This document shows, piece by piece, positions 7,726-13,886 of a DNA stretch of 37,537 nucleotides. Position 1 is the first letter of the stretch, and the number at the start of each line of letters is the position of its first letter. The position numbers and the translations under genes are program-made. Under the pieces are notes generated by a model, which had not been told where the DNA came from, searched no databases, and was given only the letters and a program-made list of their open reading frames with translations. Source of the stretch: CAYPXJ01 sp964414595 (GTDB taxonomy: Bacteria; Pseudomonadota; Alphaproteobacteria; Rickettsiales; CAIJLX01); contig CAYPXJ010000012.1 in the NCBI GenBank assembly GCA_964414595.1, positions 1 through 37,537 on the forward strand, given 5' to 3'.

Positions 7726-8175
7726 ATGAAGCACGCTCATGGCAACTCCCTTATCAAACAAGCTGAAAAAGTCTGCGCCGAGCACGGCACCCGGCTTACG
7801 GATTTGCGCAAATCGGTACTGAATCTCATATCAAAAAGCGATCGTGCTACCAAAGCCTATGACATACTAGACGCGCTGCGCCCGGCTCATCCGGCTGCCA
7901 AACCTATTACCGTGTATCGCGCCCTTGATTTTCTTATAGATGAGCGCCTCATTCATCGTATTGAAAGCCTCAGCGCTTTCACACCGTGCCACCATCCGGG
8001 TGAGTCGCATAGTTGTCAGTTTTTTATCTGCACCAGTTGCGATAAAGTGCATGAAATCTGCAACCCGGCGATTGATCGCGCTATATCGAAATCAGCGGAA
8101 GACCAAGGGTTTAACGTCACGCGTAAAACATTAGAAGTTCAAGGCGTGTGTAAATCCTGCACCTCGAAAAAATGA
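7726..8175 (+). CDS. zur: Zinc uptake regulator, Fur family
   Basis: The 149-residue protein has the Fur winged-helix region (GTRLTDLRKSVLNLI ... KPITVYRALDFLIDERLIHRIES) followed by a metal-binding half with CHHPGESHSCQFFICTSC (Cys102, Cys105) and a C-terminal CKSC (Cys142, Cys145) that forms the structural zinc site. Location beside znuABC and a palindromic operator supports Zur over other Fur proteins. The ATG at 7726 is preferred: the in-frame ATG at 7687 lies inside the operator and would add a segment with no family match. The stop overlaps znuC (ATGA), so regulator and transporter ATPase are coupled. Confidence 0.93.
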   Translation: MKHAHGNSLIKQAEKVCAEHGTRLTDLRKSVLNLISKSDRATKAYDILDALRPAHPAAKPITVYRALDFLIDERLIHRIESLSAFTPCHHPGESHSCQFFICTSCDKVHEICNPAIDRAISKSAEDQGFNVTRKTLEVQGVCKSCTSKK

Positions 8176-8912
8176 AGCAAAAACCTTTGATGGATGCGCG
8201 CAATCTGATCCTTTCCTATCAGGGTCGAAAGGTGCTGGATAATGTATCGTTACAAATCATGCCCGGTGAGTTTGTTACGATTGTTGGCCCTAATGGTGCG
8301 GGCAAAACTTCTTTACTTCGCCTGATGTTAGGCACCCTTAAGCCTGATAAAGGTGCCATCACACGCCGTGAAAAAATGAAAGTTGGTTATTTGCCGCAGC
8401 GCGTAGCGATTGACCCGCTTTTGCCGATGACGGTGCGCCGCTTTTTAATGTTGGTGGATGGCGCCACCGAAAACGCTATCCATGCGTGCCTGAAAGAAGT
8501 AGAAATTTCCGCCGACCGTCTTTGGGCGCCCATGCAATCTCTTTCCGGCGGTGAGCTTCAGCGTATTTGGTTGGCGCGCGCATTGCTTGCCAACCCTGAT
8601 ATTCTGGTGCTGGATGAACCCGCGCAGAATTTAGATGTGCAGGGACAACTCTTACTTTACCGCCTGTTCCGCCAAATTCACACCCACCGCAAATGTGCGA
8701 TTTTAATGGTCTCGCACGACGTGCATCTTGTTATGGCGTCCACCAATCGCGTTGTATGTTTGTTTCATCACGTATGCTGTACAGGCACCCCCGAAGCCGT
8801 ATCCAAAGATCCCGCCTTCGTTGGCTTGTTTGGTAAAGACATGGCGCGCATGCTCGCCATCTACCATCACGATCATGATCACGCGCACGAACATGAGCAT
8901 ACCCATGGCTAA
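8172..8912 (+). CDS. znuC: Zinc ABC transporter ATP-binding protein
   Basis: The 246-residue ATPase shows Walker A GPNGAGKT at 39-46, Q-loop region GYLPQR near 72-77, signature LSGGEL at 124-129, Walker B ILVLDEP at 144-150 and the switch His182. It energises ZnuB at the inner face of the cytoplasmic membrane. The C-terminus ends in a His/Asp/Glu-rich tail (residues about 232-246), a zinc-binding extension seen in ZnuC proteins. It overlaps zur by four bases (ATGA) and znuB by eight. Confidence 0.95.
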   Translation: MKQKPLMDARNLILSYQGRKVLDNVSLQIMPGEFVTIVGPNGAGKTSLLRLMLGTLKPDKGAITRREKMKVGYLPQRVAIDPLLPMTVRRFLMLVDGATENAIHACLKEVEISADRLWAPMQSLSGGELQRIWLARALLANPDILVLDEPAQNLDVQGQLLLYRLFRQIHTHRKCAILMVSHDVHLVMASTNRVVCLFHHVCCTGTPEAVSKDPAFVGLFGKDMARMLAIYHHDHDHAHEHEHTHG

Positions 8913-9717
8913 TATATTCCCGCTCGAAACTTTTATTTTCCAGGCGCTGGTCGCCGGCGTTCTTGTCGCAGCGATGTGCGGGCCGCTTGGATGTTTTGTT
9001 GTATGGCGGCGCATGGCTTTCTTCGGCGACGCGCTTGCGCACAGCGCCTTGCTTGGCGTAGCGCTCGGCCTTGCGCTGCATCTACCCATTCCTATTGCTG
9101 TTATCTTCGTGTGCGCAGCATTTGCGTTAATTCTAACCGCAATGCAGGCGCGAAGATGGTTTGCCACCGATACGATGCTTGGCATCCTCTCGCACAGCTC
9201 GCTTGCGCTCGGTATCATCGCGGTGATGATGCTTCCGGGTGTGCAAGTGGATCTTTATACGCTTTTATTCGGCGATATTCTTGCCGTCAGCCAACAAGAT
9301 TTGCTGATGCTGTTAAGCGCTTTGGGCATTTGCCTCGTTATGCTGATTAGCTTGTGGAAACCGTTACTCAAACTTGCGCTGAACGACGAAGTTGCGCGTG
9401 CGGAAGGCGTGAACGAAACACGCGTACAGATTGAATATATGTTGTTGATGGCGTTTGTTGTGGCCGCGGCGATGCAAGTTGTGGGCGTGCTGATGATTAC
9501 GGCGTTGCTGGTCATTCCTGCGGCAGCTTCGCGGCAGCTCACGCGTACACCGGAAACGATGGCCGCCATCGCAAGCATCATTGGCATTGTATCTGTGCTC
9601 AGTGGCTTGGCCTCTTCGCTGGCGTGGAATGTGCCTACAGGCCCAGCCATTGTACTCGCCTGTACTTTATTTTTTCTTTTTAGTTTTTGGGGTAAATTTT
9701 TCCACCGCGTAAAATAA
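8905..9717 (+). CDS. znuB: Zinc ABC transporter permease
   Basis: The 270-residue integral membrane protein starts at ATG 8905, overlapping the znuC stop by eight bases. It has about eight hydrophobic segments and ABC-3 family features: QALVAGVLVAAMCGPLGCFVVWRRMAFFGDALAHSALLGVALG near the N-terminus, SSLALGIIAVMMLPG, and MITALLVIPAAASRQLTRTPETM, which holds the ATPase contact loop. It forms the zinc channel of ZnuABC. The final 51 bases overlap the convergent antiporter gene. Confidence 0.95.
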   Translation: MANIFPLETFIFQALVAGVLVAAMCGPLGCFVVWRRMAFFGDALAHSALLGVALGLALHLPIPIAVIFVCAAFALILTAMQARRWFATDTMLGILSHSSLALGIIAVMMLPGVQVDLYTLLFGDILAVSQQDLLMLLSALGICLVMLISLWKPLLKLALNDEVARAEGVNETRVQIEYMLLMAFVVAAAMQVVGVLMITALLVIPAAASRQLTRTPETMAAIASIIGIVSVLSGLASSLAWNVPTGPAIVLACTLFFLFSFWGKFFHRVK

Positions 9718-10878
9718 TGTTTGGTTCAGCGCGATAGAAAGCAGTGAACCGGCAAGTACCAGGTCGCGCGCCTCGTTGTGCATTACGCCAAGCGAGATGC
9801 CTACCGCAACCAAAATGAAAGAAAATTCTCCTATCTGTGCAAGACTTGCTCCCACAAAACAGGATGTAGGAAACGGGTAACGGAATAAACGCATAATAGC
9901 GACTGCGGCCAAAAATTTACCGAACACAATAATACCCACCACCACAAGAACCTTCATCGGCTGCGTGACCAAAATCGAGGGATCAAAAAGCATGCCGACG
10001 GCCACAAAAAAAAGCACCGCGAACGCATCCTGAAACGGCAGCGAATCTTTCGCCGCGCGATGACTAAAATCCGATTCATGCATCACCATACCGGCAATAA
10101 ACGCACCAAGCGCGAAAGAAATATCAAACAGCACCGATGCGCCATAAGCAACGCCCAGCGCTATTGCGAGCACCGAAAGCGTAAATAACTCGCGCGATCC
10201 CAATTTATCGACATAAGCCAACACGGCGGGAATCACTTTGCGGCCCACAACATAAAAGGCAAGCGCGAAAAGGGCGATTTTCCCCAACATCACAAATACA
10301 GCCAAGCCAATATCATCGAGCATAATTTCTGATTCAGAAAAACTAGTCGTCGGCTCCAGAATTCCTACAAGTGAAGGCAAAAAGAACAACGCCATAATCA
10401 TCGCGATATCCTCCACCACTAACCAGCCTACCGCTACCTGCCCATGTGGTGTGTGCAAAGATTTGCGTGCATCGAGTGCTCGCAGCAGCACCACGGTACT
10501 CGCCACCGAAAGCGCCAGACCAAACATCAGACTCTCGCTAACCTTCCAGCCCCAGTATATTCCGAAAAGCGTTGCCACGAATGTTGCAAATGTCATTTGA
10601 CCTATCGCACCCATCGTTGCGACGCGCCATACTTTGCGCAAATCCTGCAGAGAAAAGTGCAAACCTACGCCGAACATCAAAAGAATAACGCCCACCTCTG
10701 CAAGCTGCATGGCAAGCGCTTGATCGGCCACAAATCCGGGCGTGTTAGGCCCAATCGCAACACCTGCCAGTAAATACCCGACAATGGGCGGCAGGCGCAA
10801 TTTCGAGGCGGCAAGCCCACCCAAAAACGCACACACTAAGCTTGCAACAAGCGTTGTTATTAATGTGGTTTCGTGCAT
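9667..10878 (-). CDS. CPA2-family cation/proton antiporter without RCK domain (KefB-like)
   Basis: The 403-residue protein has about twelve hydrophobic helices and typical CPA2 stretches: LRLPPIVGYLLAGVAIGPNTPG, EVGVILLMFGVGLHFSL, FDISFALGAFIAGMVMHESDFSHRA and FAVLFFVAVGMLFDPS. It exchanges a monovalent cation (K+ or Na+) for protons across the inner membrane. Most KefB/YbaL-type relatives have a C-terminal TrkA-N/RCK domain and reach 550-600 residues; here the protein stops in a basic tail (TPKTKKKK) right after the membrane part, so nucleotide or glutathione gating is absent. A strong ribosome site (GGAGGAAG) precedes ATG 10878. The gene lies directly downstream of the split tRNA-Arg gene. 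Confidence 0.88.
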   Translation of the reverse strand: MHETTLITTLVASLVCAFLGGLAASKLRLPPIVGYLLAGVAIGPNTPGFVADQALAMQLAEVGVILLMFGVGLHFSLQDLRKVWRVATMGAIGQMTFATFVATLFGIYWGWKVSESLMFGLALSVASTVVLLRALDARKSLHTPHGQVAVGWLVVEDIAMIMALFFLPSLVGILEPTTSFSESEIMLDDIGLAVFVMLGKIALFALAFYVVGRKVIPAVLAYVDKLGSRELFTLSVLAIALGVAYGASVLFDISFALGAFIAGMVMHESDFSHRAAKDSLPFQDAFAVLFFVAVGMLFDPSILVTQPMKVLVVVGIIVFGKFLAAVAIMRLFRYPFPTSCFVGASLAQIGEFSFILVAVGISLGVMHNEARDLVLAGSLLSIALNQTLFYAVEKFTPKTKKKK

Positions 10879-10941
10879 GGCTTCCTCCTTTTTTCAAACC
10901 TAACTTTCTAGGCATTAAGATACAAGCAACAATAACCCCAG

Positions 10942-10986
10942 TGGTGGGACCGGCGGGATTCGAACCCTCGACCTACAGTTTAGGAA
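10942..10986 (-). pseudogene. 3' half of disrupted tRNA-Arg(CCT), from anticodon loop to CCA
   Basis: Read on the minus strand this is the anticodon loop TTCCTAA, the stem strand ACTGT, variable loop AGGTC, T arm GAGGG-TTCGAAT-CCCGC, acceptor strand CGGTCCC, A and CCA. The acceptor strand pairs fully with GGGGCCG at 12508-12514, and ACTGT pairs with GCAGT of the other half, but not with the anticodon stem of the intact tRNA at 12290-12366. The two halves therefore come from one gene, now separated by about 1.5 kb. Confidence 0.9.
10980..10986. other. Left attachment core (TTAGGAA)
   Basis: This 7-base core joins the host tRNA 3' half (left) to the element (right, AATGCCACG...). It is the complement of the tRNA anticodon loop and recurs at 12476-12482, and also inside the element's own tRNA at 12328-12334. 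Confidence 0.8.
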
Positions 10987-11009
10987 TGCCACGTTTTTAG
11001 CCTTCCACA

Positions 11010-11026
11010 GCTATAGGGCCTTTTTA
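11010..11026. repeat. 17-base direct repeat, copy 1 (other copy 11083-11099)
   Basis: GCTATAGGGCCTTTTTA here and GCTATAAGGCCTTTTTA at 11083-11099 differ by one base and are spaced 73 bases start to start. Both lie in the non-coding left arm of the element, as expected for protein-binding arm sites, though the function is unknown. Confidence 0.6.
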
Positions 11027-11082
11027 TTCCCCTAGCATTTATAGCTGGTTTAGTAAACGCATCCGCATTTGAGTTTTATTCT

Positions 11083-11099
11083 GCTATAAGGCCTTTTTA
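11083..11099. repeat. 17-base direct repeat, copy 2
   Basis: GCTATAAGGCCTTTTTA is the second copy of the repeat at 11010-11026, in the same orientation, just before the 20-base arm repeat at 11107. Confidence 0.6.
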
Positions 11100-11106
11100 C
11101 GCTGCG

Positions 11107-11126
11107 ACCTTGCTATCACCTTGCTA
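11107..11126. repeat. 20-base arm repeat, left copy
   Basis: ACCTTGCTATCACCTTGCTA is identical to 12383-12402. It is itself two copies of ACCTTGCT spaced by an 11-base period, the helical spacing of tandem binding sites. It lies 120 bases inside the left core and ends right at the stop of the 92-residue ORF. Confidence 0.75.
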
Positions 11127-11405
11127 TCAATAGTTGTCAGGTTCAAAGACGGTGTTTAACTCAAAACTTCTCACACTCCCGCTGTTTCGATGAAGTTCCG
11201 TACCTGTAATTACCGCTATCTCCAACTTTTTGGAGTTTAGCATTCCGAGTAGGGTGCTGCAGGCATCTTTGGGATAGCTGATAAAGAACCGCAGCTTGCC
11301 ATTATGTAGCTGTATTGCTCCTATTGCAGCGGCGCTTTCAACTTTCTGCAGTAATGCATTTGGATCGCAATGAAGTGAAATTTCAACCTGCATGCTATCT
11401 TTCAC
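11127..11405 (-). CDS. Small protein of unknown function, coupled to the AAA_13-like gene
   Basis: The 92-residue product (MKDSMQVEISLHCDPNALLQ ... FELNTVFEPDNY) has no signal peptide or membrane segment and no family I recognise. Predicted character is a mixed alpha/beta domain. Its ATG overlaps the stop of the AAA_13-like gene (ATGA at 11402-11405 on the minus strand), strong evidence that the two are translated together. It does not resemble the C-terminal half of an AAA_13 ATPase, so it is not simply the rest of a frameshifted gene. Its stop abuts the left 20-base arm repeat. It could be an effector or partner of the ATPase, which is inference. Confidence 0.7.
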   Translation of the reverse strand: MKDSMQVEISLHCDPNALLQKVESAAAIGAIQLHNGKLRFFISYPKDACSTLLGMLNSKKLEIAVITGTELHRNSGSVRSFELNTVFEPDNY

Positions 11406-12193
11406 TTTTGGGCTATCAGGTTTGTGCAGTTTTGCATTAACTCTTCAATTTTTACTGTAGGGGTAATTTTCTCAGATAATAATGTGATTACAGAGTCCCC
11501 TATTTCTTTTAAATTGAGTTTGGGGGTGCCATAGTTTGTGATTTCTAGTTCTGCAGAATTGGCATTAGCTACGGTTAGTTTATTTCTATATTCCTCATCT
11601 GTTAGAACATTGGCTTCTATTTTCCCACTGATAATGTCTGAATAATCTCTTTTTAAATGGGTCTTTTGATATTTAGCCTGATCATAACTCAAAGAATTTC
11701 TAATAATTTTAGAGTGATTAGTTAGTAAGGCTTCAACTTTATCAGATGCATCTTTAGCGGTTTGGCTAAGGTTAGGCACTGCTTTCTCCAATTCCTCAAG
11801 CTCTTCATCTAACTTTGCGATTGCTTCCTGAATTTTTATATCAGCCTTACCCAGCCAAAGCAGGTTGGTGGCATGTCCGCCATCCCAAAAAAGATTGCTA
11901 TTTATATAGTAAGTGTTGAAGACCTTAATGCGTCCCAGAAAAAGAGATAAATCAGATGACTTTCCTTTTTCAGTAGATATTTCAGCAGAAGGTACGGGAA
12001 TAAAGTCTTCTGGAAATGCACCATCTTCATAACATTGCAGAAGCTGCGACAAAGTAGTTTTGCCTGATCCATTTTTTCCGTAGAAAAGGTTGGATTTTTT
12101 GAAATCAGATAATGTGCTGGGCCAAGAAAAATCTTCAAAGGAGCCAAAATTCTTAATTTTGTTTATTCTTTGAATGAATGCCGAAACAGACAT
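11402..12193 (-). CDS. AAA_13-like (PrrC/RloC-type) P-loop ATPase, short N-terminal form
   Basis: The 263-residue product opens with INKIKNFGSFEDFSW and LSDFKKSNLFYGKNGSGKTT; Walker A GKNGSGKT is at 39-46. VFNTYYINSNLFWDG near 91-105 and the Glu/Lys-rich helix at about 119-155 follow the order of AAA_13 proteins, which include the anticodon nucleases PrrC and RloC. Those proteins are usually much longer and have a coiled coil or zinc hook, then ABC signature, Walker B and, in PrrC, a nuclease domain. None of these is present, so ATP hydrolysis by this chain alone is doubtful. The ATG at 12193 is preferred because GGGGAG lies just upstream; the frame extends only to a TTG at 12247. Base composition is AT-rich. 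Whether this is a truncated relic or half of a two-gene system is open. Confidence 0.75.
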   Translation of the reverse strand: MSVSAFIQRINKIKNFGSFEDFSWPSTLSDFKKSNLFYGKNGSGKTTLSQLLQCYEDGAFPEDFIPVPSAEISTEKGKSSDLSLFLGRIKVFNTYYINSNLFWDGGHATNLLWLGKADIKIQEAIAKLDEELEELEKAVPNLSQTAKDASDKVEALLTNHSKIIRNSLSYDQAKYQKTHLKRDYSDIISGKIEANVLTDEEYRNKLTVANANSAELEITNYGTPKLNLKEIGDSVITLLSEKITPTVKIEELMQNCTNLIAQK

Positions 12194-12289
12194 GAAGCTC
12201 CCCAACTCTTTTCTAAAGCATAATACAGGGGGGTAAGCAGCCGACAAGAGGTATGGTTGTACAGAAATGAGAAGATAAATGACTGGATA

Positions 12290-12366
12290 TGGTGGGACCG
12301 AGAGGATTCGAACCTCCGACCTAAAGTTTAGGAAACTTTTGCTCTATCCAACTGAGCTACGGCCCC
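12290..12366 (-). tRNA. tRNA-Arg (anticodon CCT), complete, carried by the element
   Basis: The 77-nucleotide cloverleaf on the minus strand has acceptor GGGGCCG/CGGTCCC, D arm GCTC...GAGC, anticodon arm AAAGT-TTCCTAA-ACTTT, variable loop AGGTC, T arm GGAGG-TTCGAAT-CCTCT, discriminator A and encoded CCA. It differs from the split host gene in the anticodon and T stems but keeps the same anticodon loop, so it would decode AGG codons in its place. It lies inside the insertion, 109 bases downstream of the host tRNA 5' half. Confidence 0.95.
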
Positions 12367-12382
12367 ATCGAGTGATTTCTTA

Positions 12383-12402
12383 ACCTTGCTATCACCTTGC
12401 TA
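12383..12402. repeat. 20-base arm repeat, right copy
   Basis: ACCTTGCTATCACCTTGCTA is identical to 11107-11126 and in the same orientation. It lies 73 bases inside the right core and 16 bases upstream (minus strand) of the intact tRNA. Confidence 0.75.
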
Positions 12403-12419
12403 ATAAAAATAGCTTTTAG

Positions 12420-12449
12420 ATTTTATCTTATATTCCTCATTAAAAACAA
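12420..12449 (-). promoter_or_regulatory. Possible promoter for the element tRNA-Arg
   Basis: On the minus strand TTGTTT (12444-12449) and TAAAAT (12420-12425) are separated by 18 bases in a very AT-rich spacer, upstream of the intact tRNA. Such matches are common in AT-rich DNA; read-through from the host tRNA promoter above 12514 is an equally good source of transcription. Confidence 0.35.
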
Positions 12450-12475
12450 TTAATTATAAGAATTAGACCCTAGCA

Positions 12476-12482
12476 TTAGGAA
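12476..12482. other. Right attachment core (TTAGGAA)
   Basis: This core joins element DNA (CCTAGCA...) to the host tRNA 5' half (ACTGCCGC...). It matches the left core at 10980-10986. A 10-base CCCTAGCATT overlaps it at 12468-12477 and recurs in the left arm at 11030-11039. Confidence 0.8.
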
Positions 12483-12514
12483 ACTGCCGCTCTATCCAAC
12501 TGAGCTACGGCCCC
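12476..12514 (-). pseudogene. 5' half of disrupted tRNA-Arg(CCT)
   Basis: Minus-strand reading gives acceptor GGGGCCG, TA, D arm GCTC-AGTTGGATA-GAGC, G, stem GCAGT and loop TTCCTAA: exactly tRNA positions up to the end of the anticodon loop (39 nucleotides). It then runs into element DNA (TGCTAGGG) with no 3' half. The missing 38 nucleotides are at 10942-10979. The symporter gene ends inside this segment, with its TAG formed by the D loop. Confidence 0.9.
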
Positions 12515-13886
12515 ACACGCGTGGATGAACATGCCTGAAAAACGTATCGAGCACCAGATACGTGGCAAGGCATGTGATAACCGATGTCAGAAACGGCGCC
12601 TCGAGCTCTAAATGATCGCTTAAAAATGTCATCACCATCGCCAACGCGAGCGTTGCGCTCGCTGCAATCGAAGAGTGATGTTTGCGGTAAAGTCCCATAA
12701 ATACCACCACCAATAACCCGGCCGTACCGAAGGAAGATTCCGTCATCAAAAGCTCGTAAATACTATCGCCGCGCGATGCGAGCAGATACGCAACAACGCC
12801 CGCACCGGCCACACAAATGCGTGCCGATAATAATTTTTTCTTGTCACTTAAATCGGGAAAAAATCCCCGTAAAATATTATGCGAAAACAGCGAACCCACT
12901 GAAAGGAACGTACTGTTAATCGTCGAAAGAATTGCCGAAAGCAACGCGCCAATAAAAATTACAAACAGGAAACTTGGCAGCAATTCTCTTGCGACAACAA
13001 TAATATAATTATCGCTGTAATCATCGTGAAAATCGAAATGCCGACCGATGAGCGCAATCAGAAGCGGAATGCAGGCAACACAGAAATAAAGCAAGCTCGC
13101 CGCATACGCGGAACGGCGTGCAATTTCCGGAGATTTCATCGAAAGCGTGCGCGACGTGGCTTCCTGCGAAACGAGCGAACCAAGCACGGGAATCATCCAT
13201 AAATCCAGTCGTGTCCAAAACGATTCGCCCGGTGCAACTAAGGAAAGCTGCGATGGCTCGATCAGCGCAAATCCCGCGCTAAGGCCACCTGCATGGATAA
13301 ACACCATCACCAATAAAATGGCGAGCCCAATAATCAAAACAATGCCCTGAATAAAATCCGTAATAATATCGCCGAGCAATCCACCAAGCGTAATATAAAT
13401 CATGGTAAGCCCCGTTGCCAAAAGCAGCGATGCGCCAAGGGGAAGCGGCGTAATCATCGAAAGAATAGTTGCAAACGCCAGCAGTTGCGCGGCCGACCAA
13501 ATCGTCGCAGTGCCCATCATGATGAAGGCGCTCAAAACTTCCGTGTGCCGATCAAATTTGCGGCGGAAAAAATCGCTGAGCGTAACAAGACCGAGCGATC
13601 GCATTTTATACGAAAGGAAAATCGCCATGAGCAACAGCGCGAGACTATAGCCAAATGGATCCGCGCGCGCTCCTGACAAACCAAATTCAGCAATACGCGC
13701 CGAAGATCCCATCACGGTTTCGGATCCAAACCAGGTCGCAAATAAAGAAACGGTGCCCAAACCAAAACCGACCGTTCGGCCGGCGATCAGATAATCTTTT
13801 TCCGTGTGTATATGCCGCATCGCATACACGCCAACCACCAACTGAATCAGCATGTAGGCGCAAATCGCCAGCAACTCGCCATTCAT
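12492..13886 (-). CDS. Sodium/solute symporter family protein
   Basis: The 464-residue integral membrane protein has about 12-13 hydrophobic helices and the SSS-family start: MNGELLAICAYMLIQLVVGVYAMRHIHTEKDYLIAGRTVGFGLGTVSLFATWFGSETVMG, in which the D(Y/F).(I/L)AGR and ATWFG segments are characteristic. LLSAILSTINSTFLSVGSLFSHNI matches the conserved sodium-site helix. The substrate is unknown. Its ATG overlaps the rmuC stop (ATGA). The last 23 bases lie inside the 5' half of the split tRNA-Arg; the final codons and TAG stop are tRNA sequence, so the C-terminus (WGRSSVG) is tRNA-encoded. The insertion did not alter this gene. Confidence 0.88.
   Translation of the reverse strand: MNGELLAICAYMLIQLVVGVYAMRHIHTEKDYLIAGRTVGFGLGTVSLFATWFGSETVMGSSARIAEFGLSGARADPFGYSLALLLMAIFLSYKMRSLGLVTLSDFFRRKFDRHTEVLSAFIMMGTATIWSAAQLLAFATILSMITPLPLGASLLLATGLTMIYITLGGLLGDIITDFIQGIVLIIGLAILLVMVFIHAGGLSAGFALIEPSQLSLVAPGESFWTRLDLWMIPVLGSLVSQEATSRTLSMKSPEIARRSAYAASLLYFCVACIPLLIALIGRHFDFHDDYSDNYIIVVARELLPSFLFVIFIGALLSAILSTINSTFLSVGSLFSHNILRGFFPDLSDKKKLLSARICVAGAGVVAYLLASRGDSIYELLMTESSFGTAGLLVVVFMGLYRKHHSSIAASATLALAMVMTFLSDHLELEAPFLTSVITCLATYLVLDTFFRHVHPRVWGRSSVG

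Larger units (their letters stand above)
10980..12482. mobile_element. Integrase-less 1.5 kb element inserted in the tRNA-Arg(CCT) anticodon loop
   Basis: The insertion is bounded by identical 7-base copies of TTAGGAA (10980-10986 and 12476-12482), which are the complement of the tRNA anticodon loop. Removing one copy and the DNA between rebuilds a 77-nucleotide tRNA-Arg with all stems paired. The rebuilt host site CAGTTTAGGAAACTG and the rebuilt element site GCATTAGGAATGC are both perfect dyads around AGG, the arrangement of core sites used by tyrosine recombinases. A 20-base direct repeat lies near each end. The content is AT-rich compared with its neighbours and holds, all in minus orientation, a complete tRNA-Arg(CCT), an AAA_13-like ATPase gene and a small coupled gene. 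No integrase gene is present, so it is either a remnant or a cassette moved in trans. Confidence 0.82.

Noticed and set aside
11127..12193. A single frameshifted AAA_13 gene
   Set aside because: The 92-residue product shows no ABC signature, Walker B or coiled coil, and the ATGA overlap is typical of two coupled genes.
10987..12475. Group I intron in the tRNA-Arg(CCT) anticodon loop, as known in some Alphaproteobacteria such as Agrobacterium
   Set aside because: The 7-base loop is duplicated at both ends, which recombination explains and splicing does not. The insert is about 1.5 kb, holds its own complete tRNA and has dyad core sites; I see no group I core or homing endonuclease.
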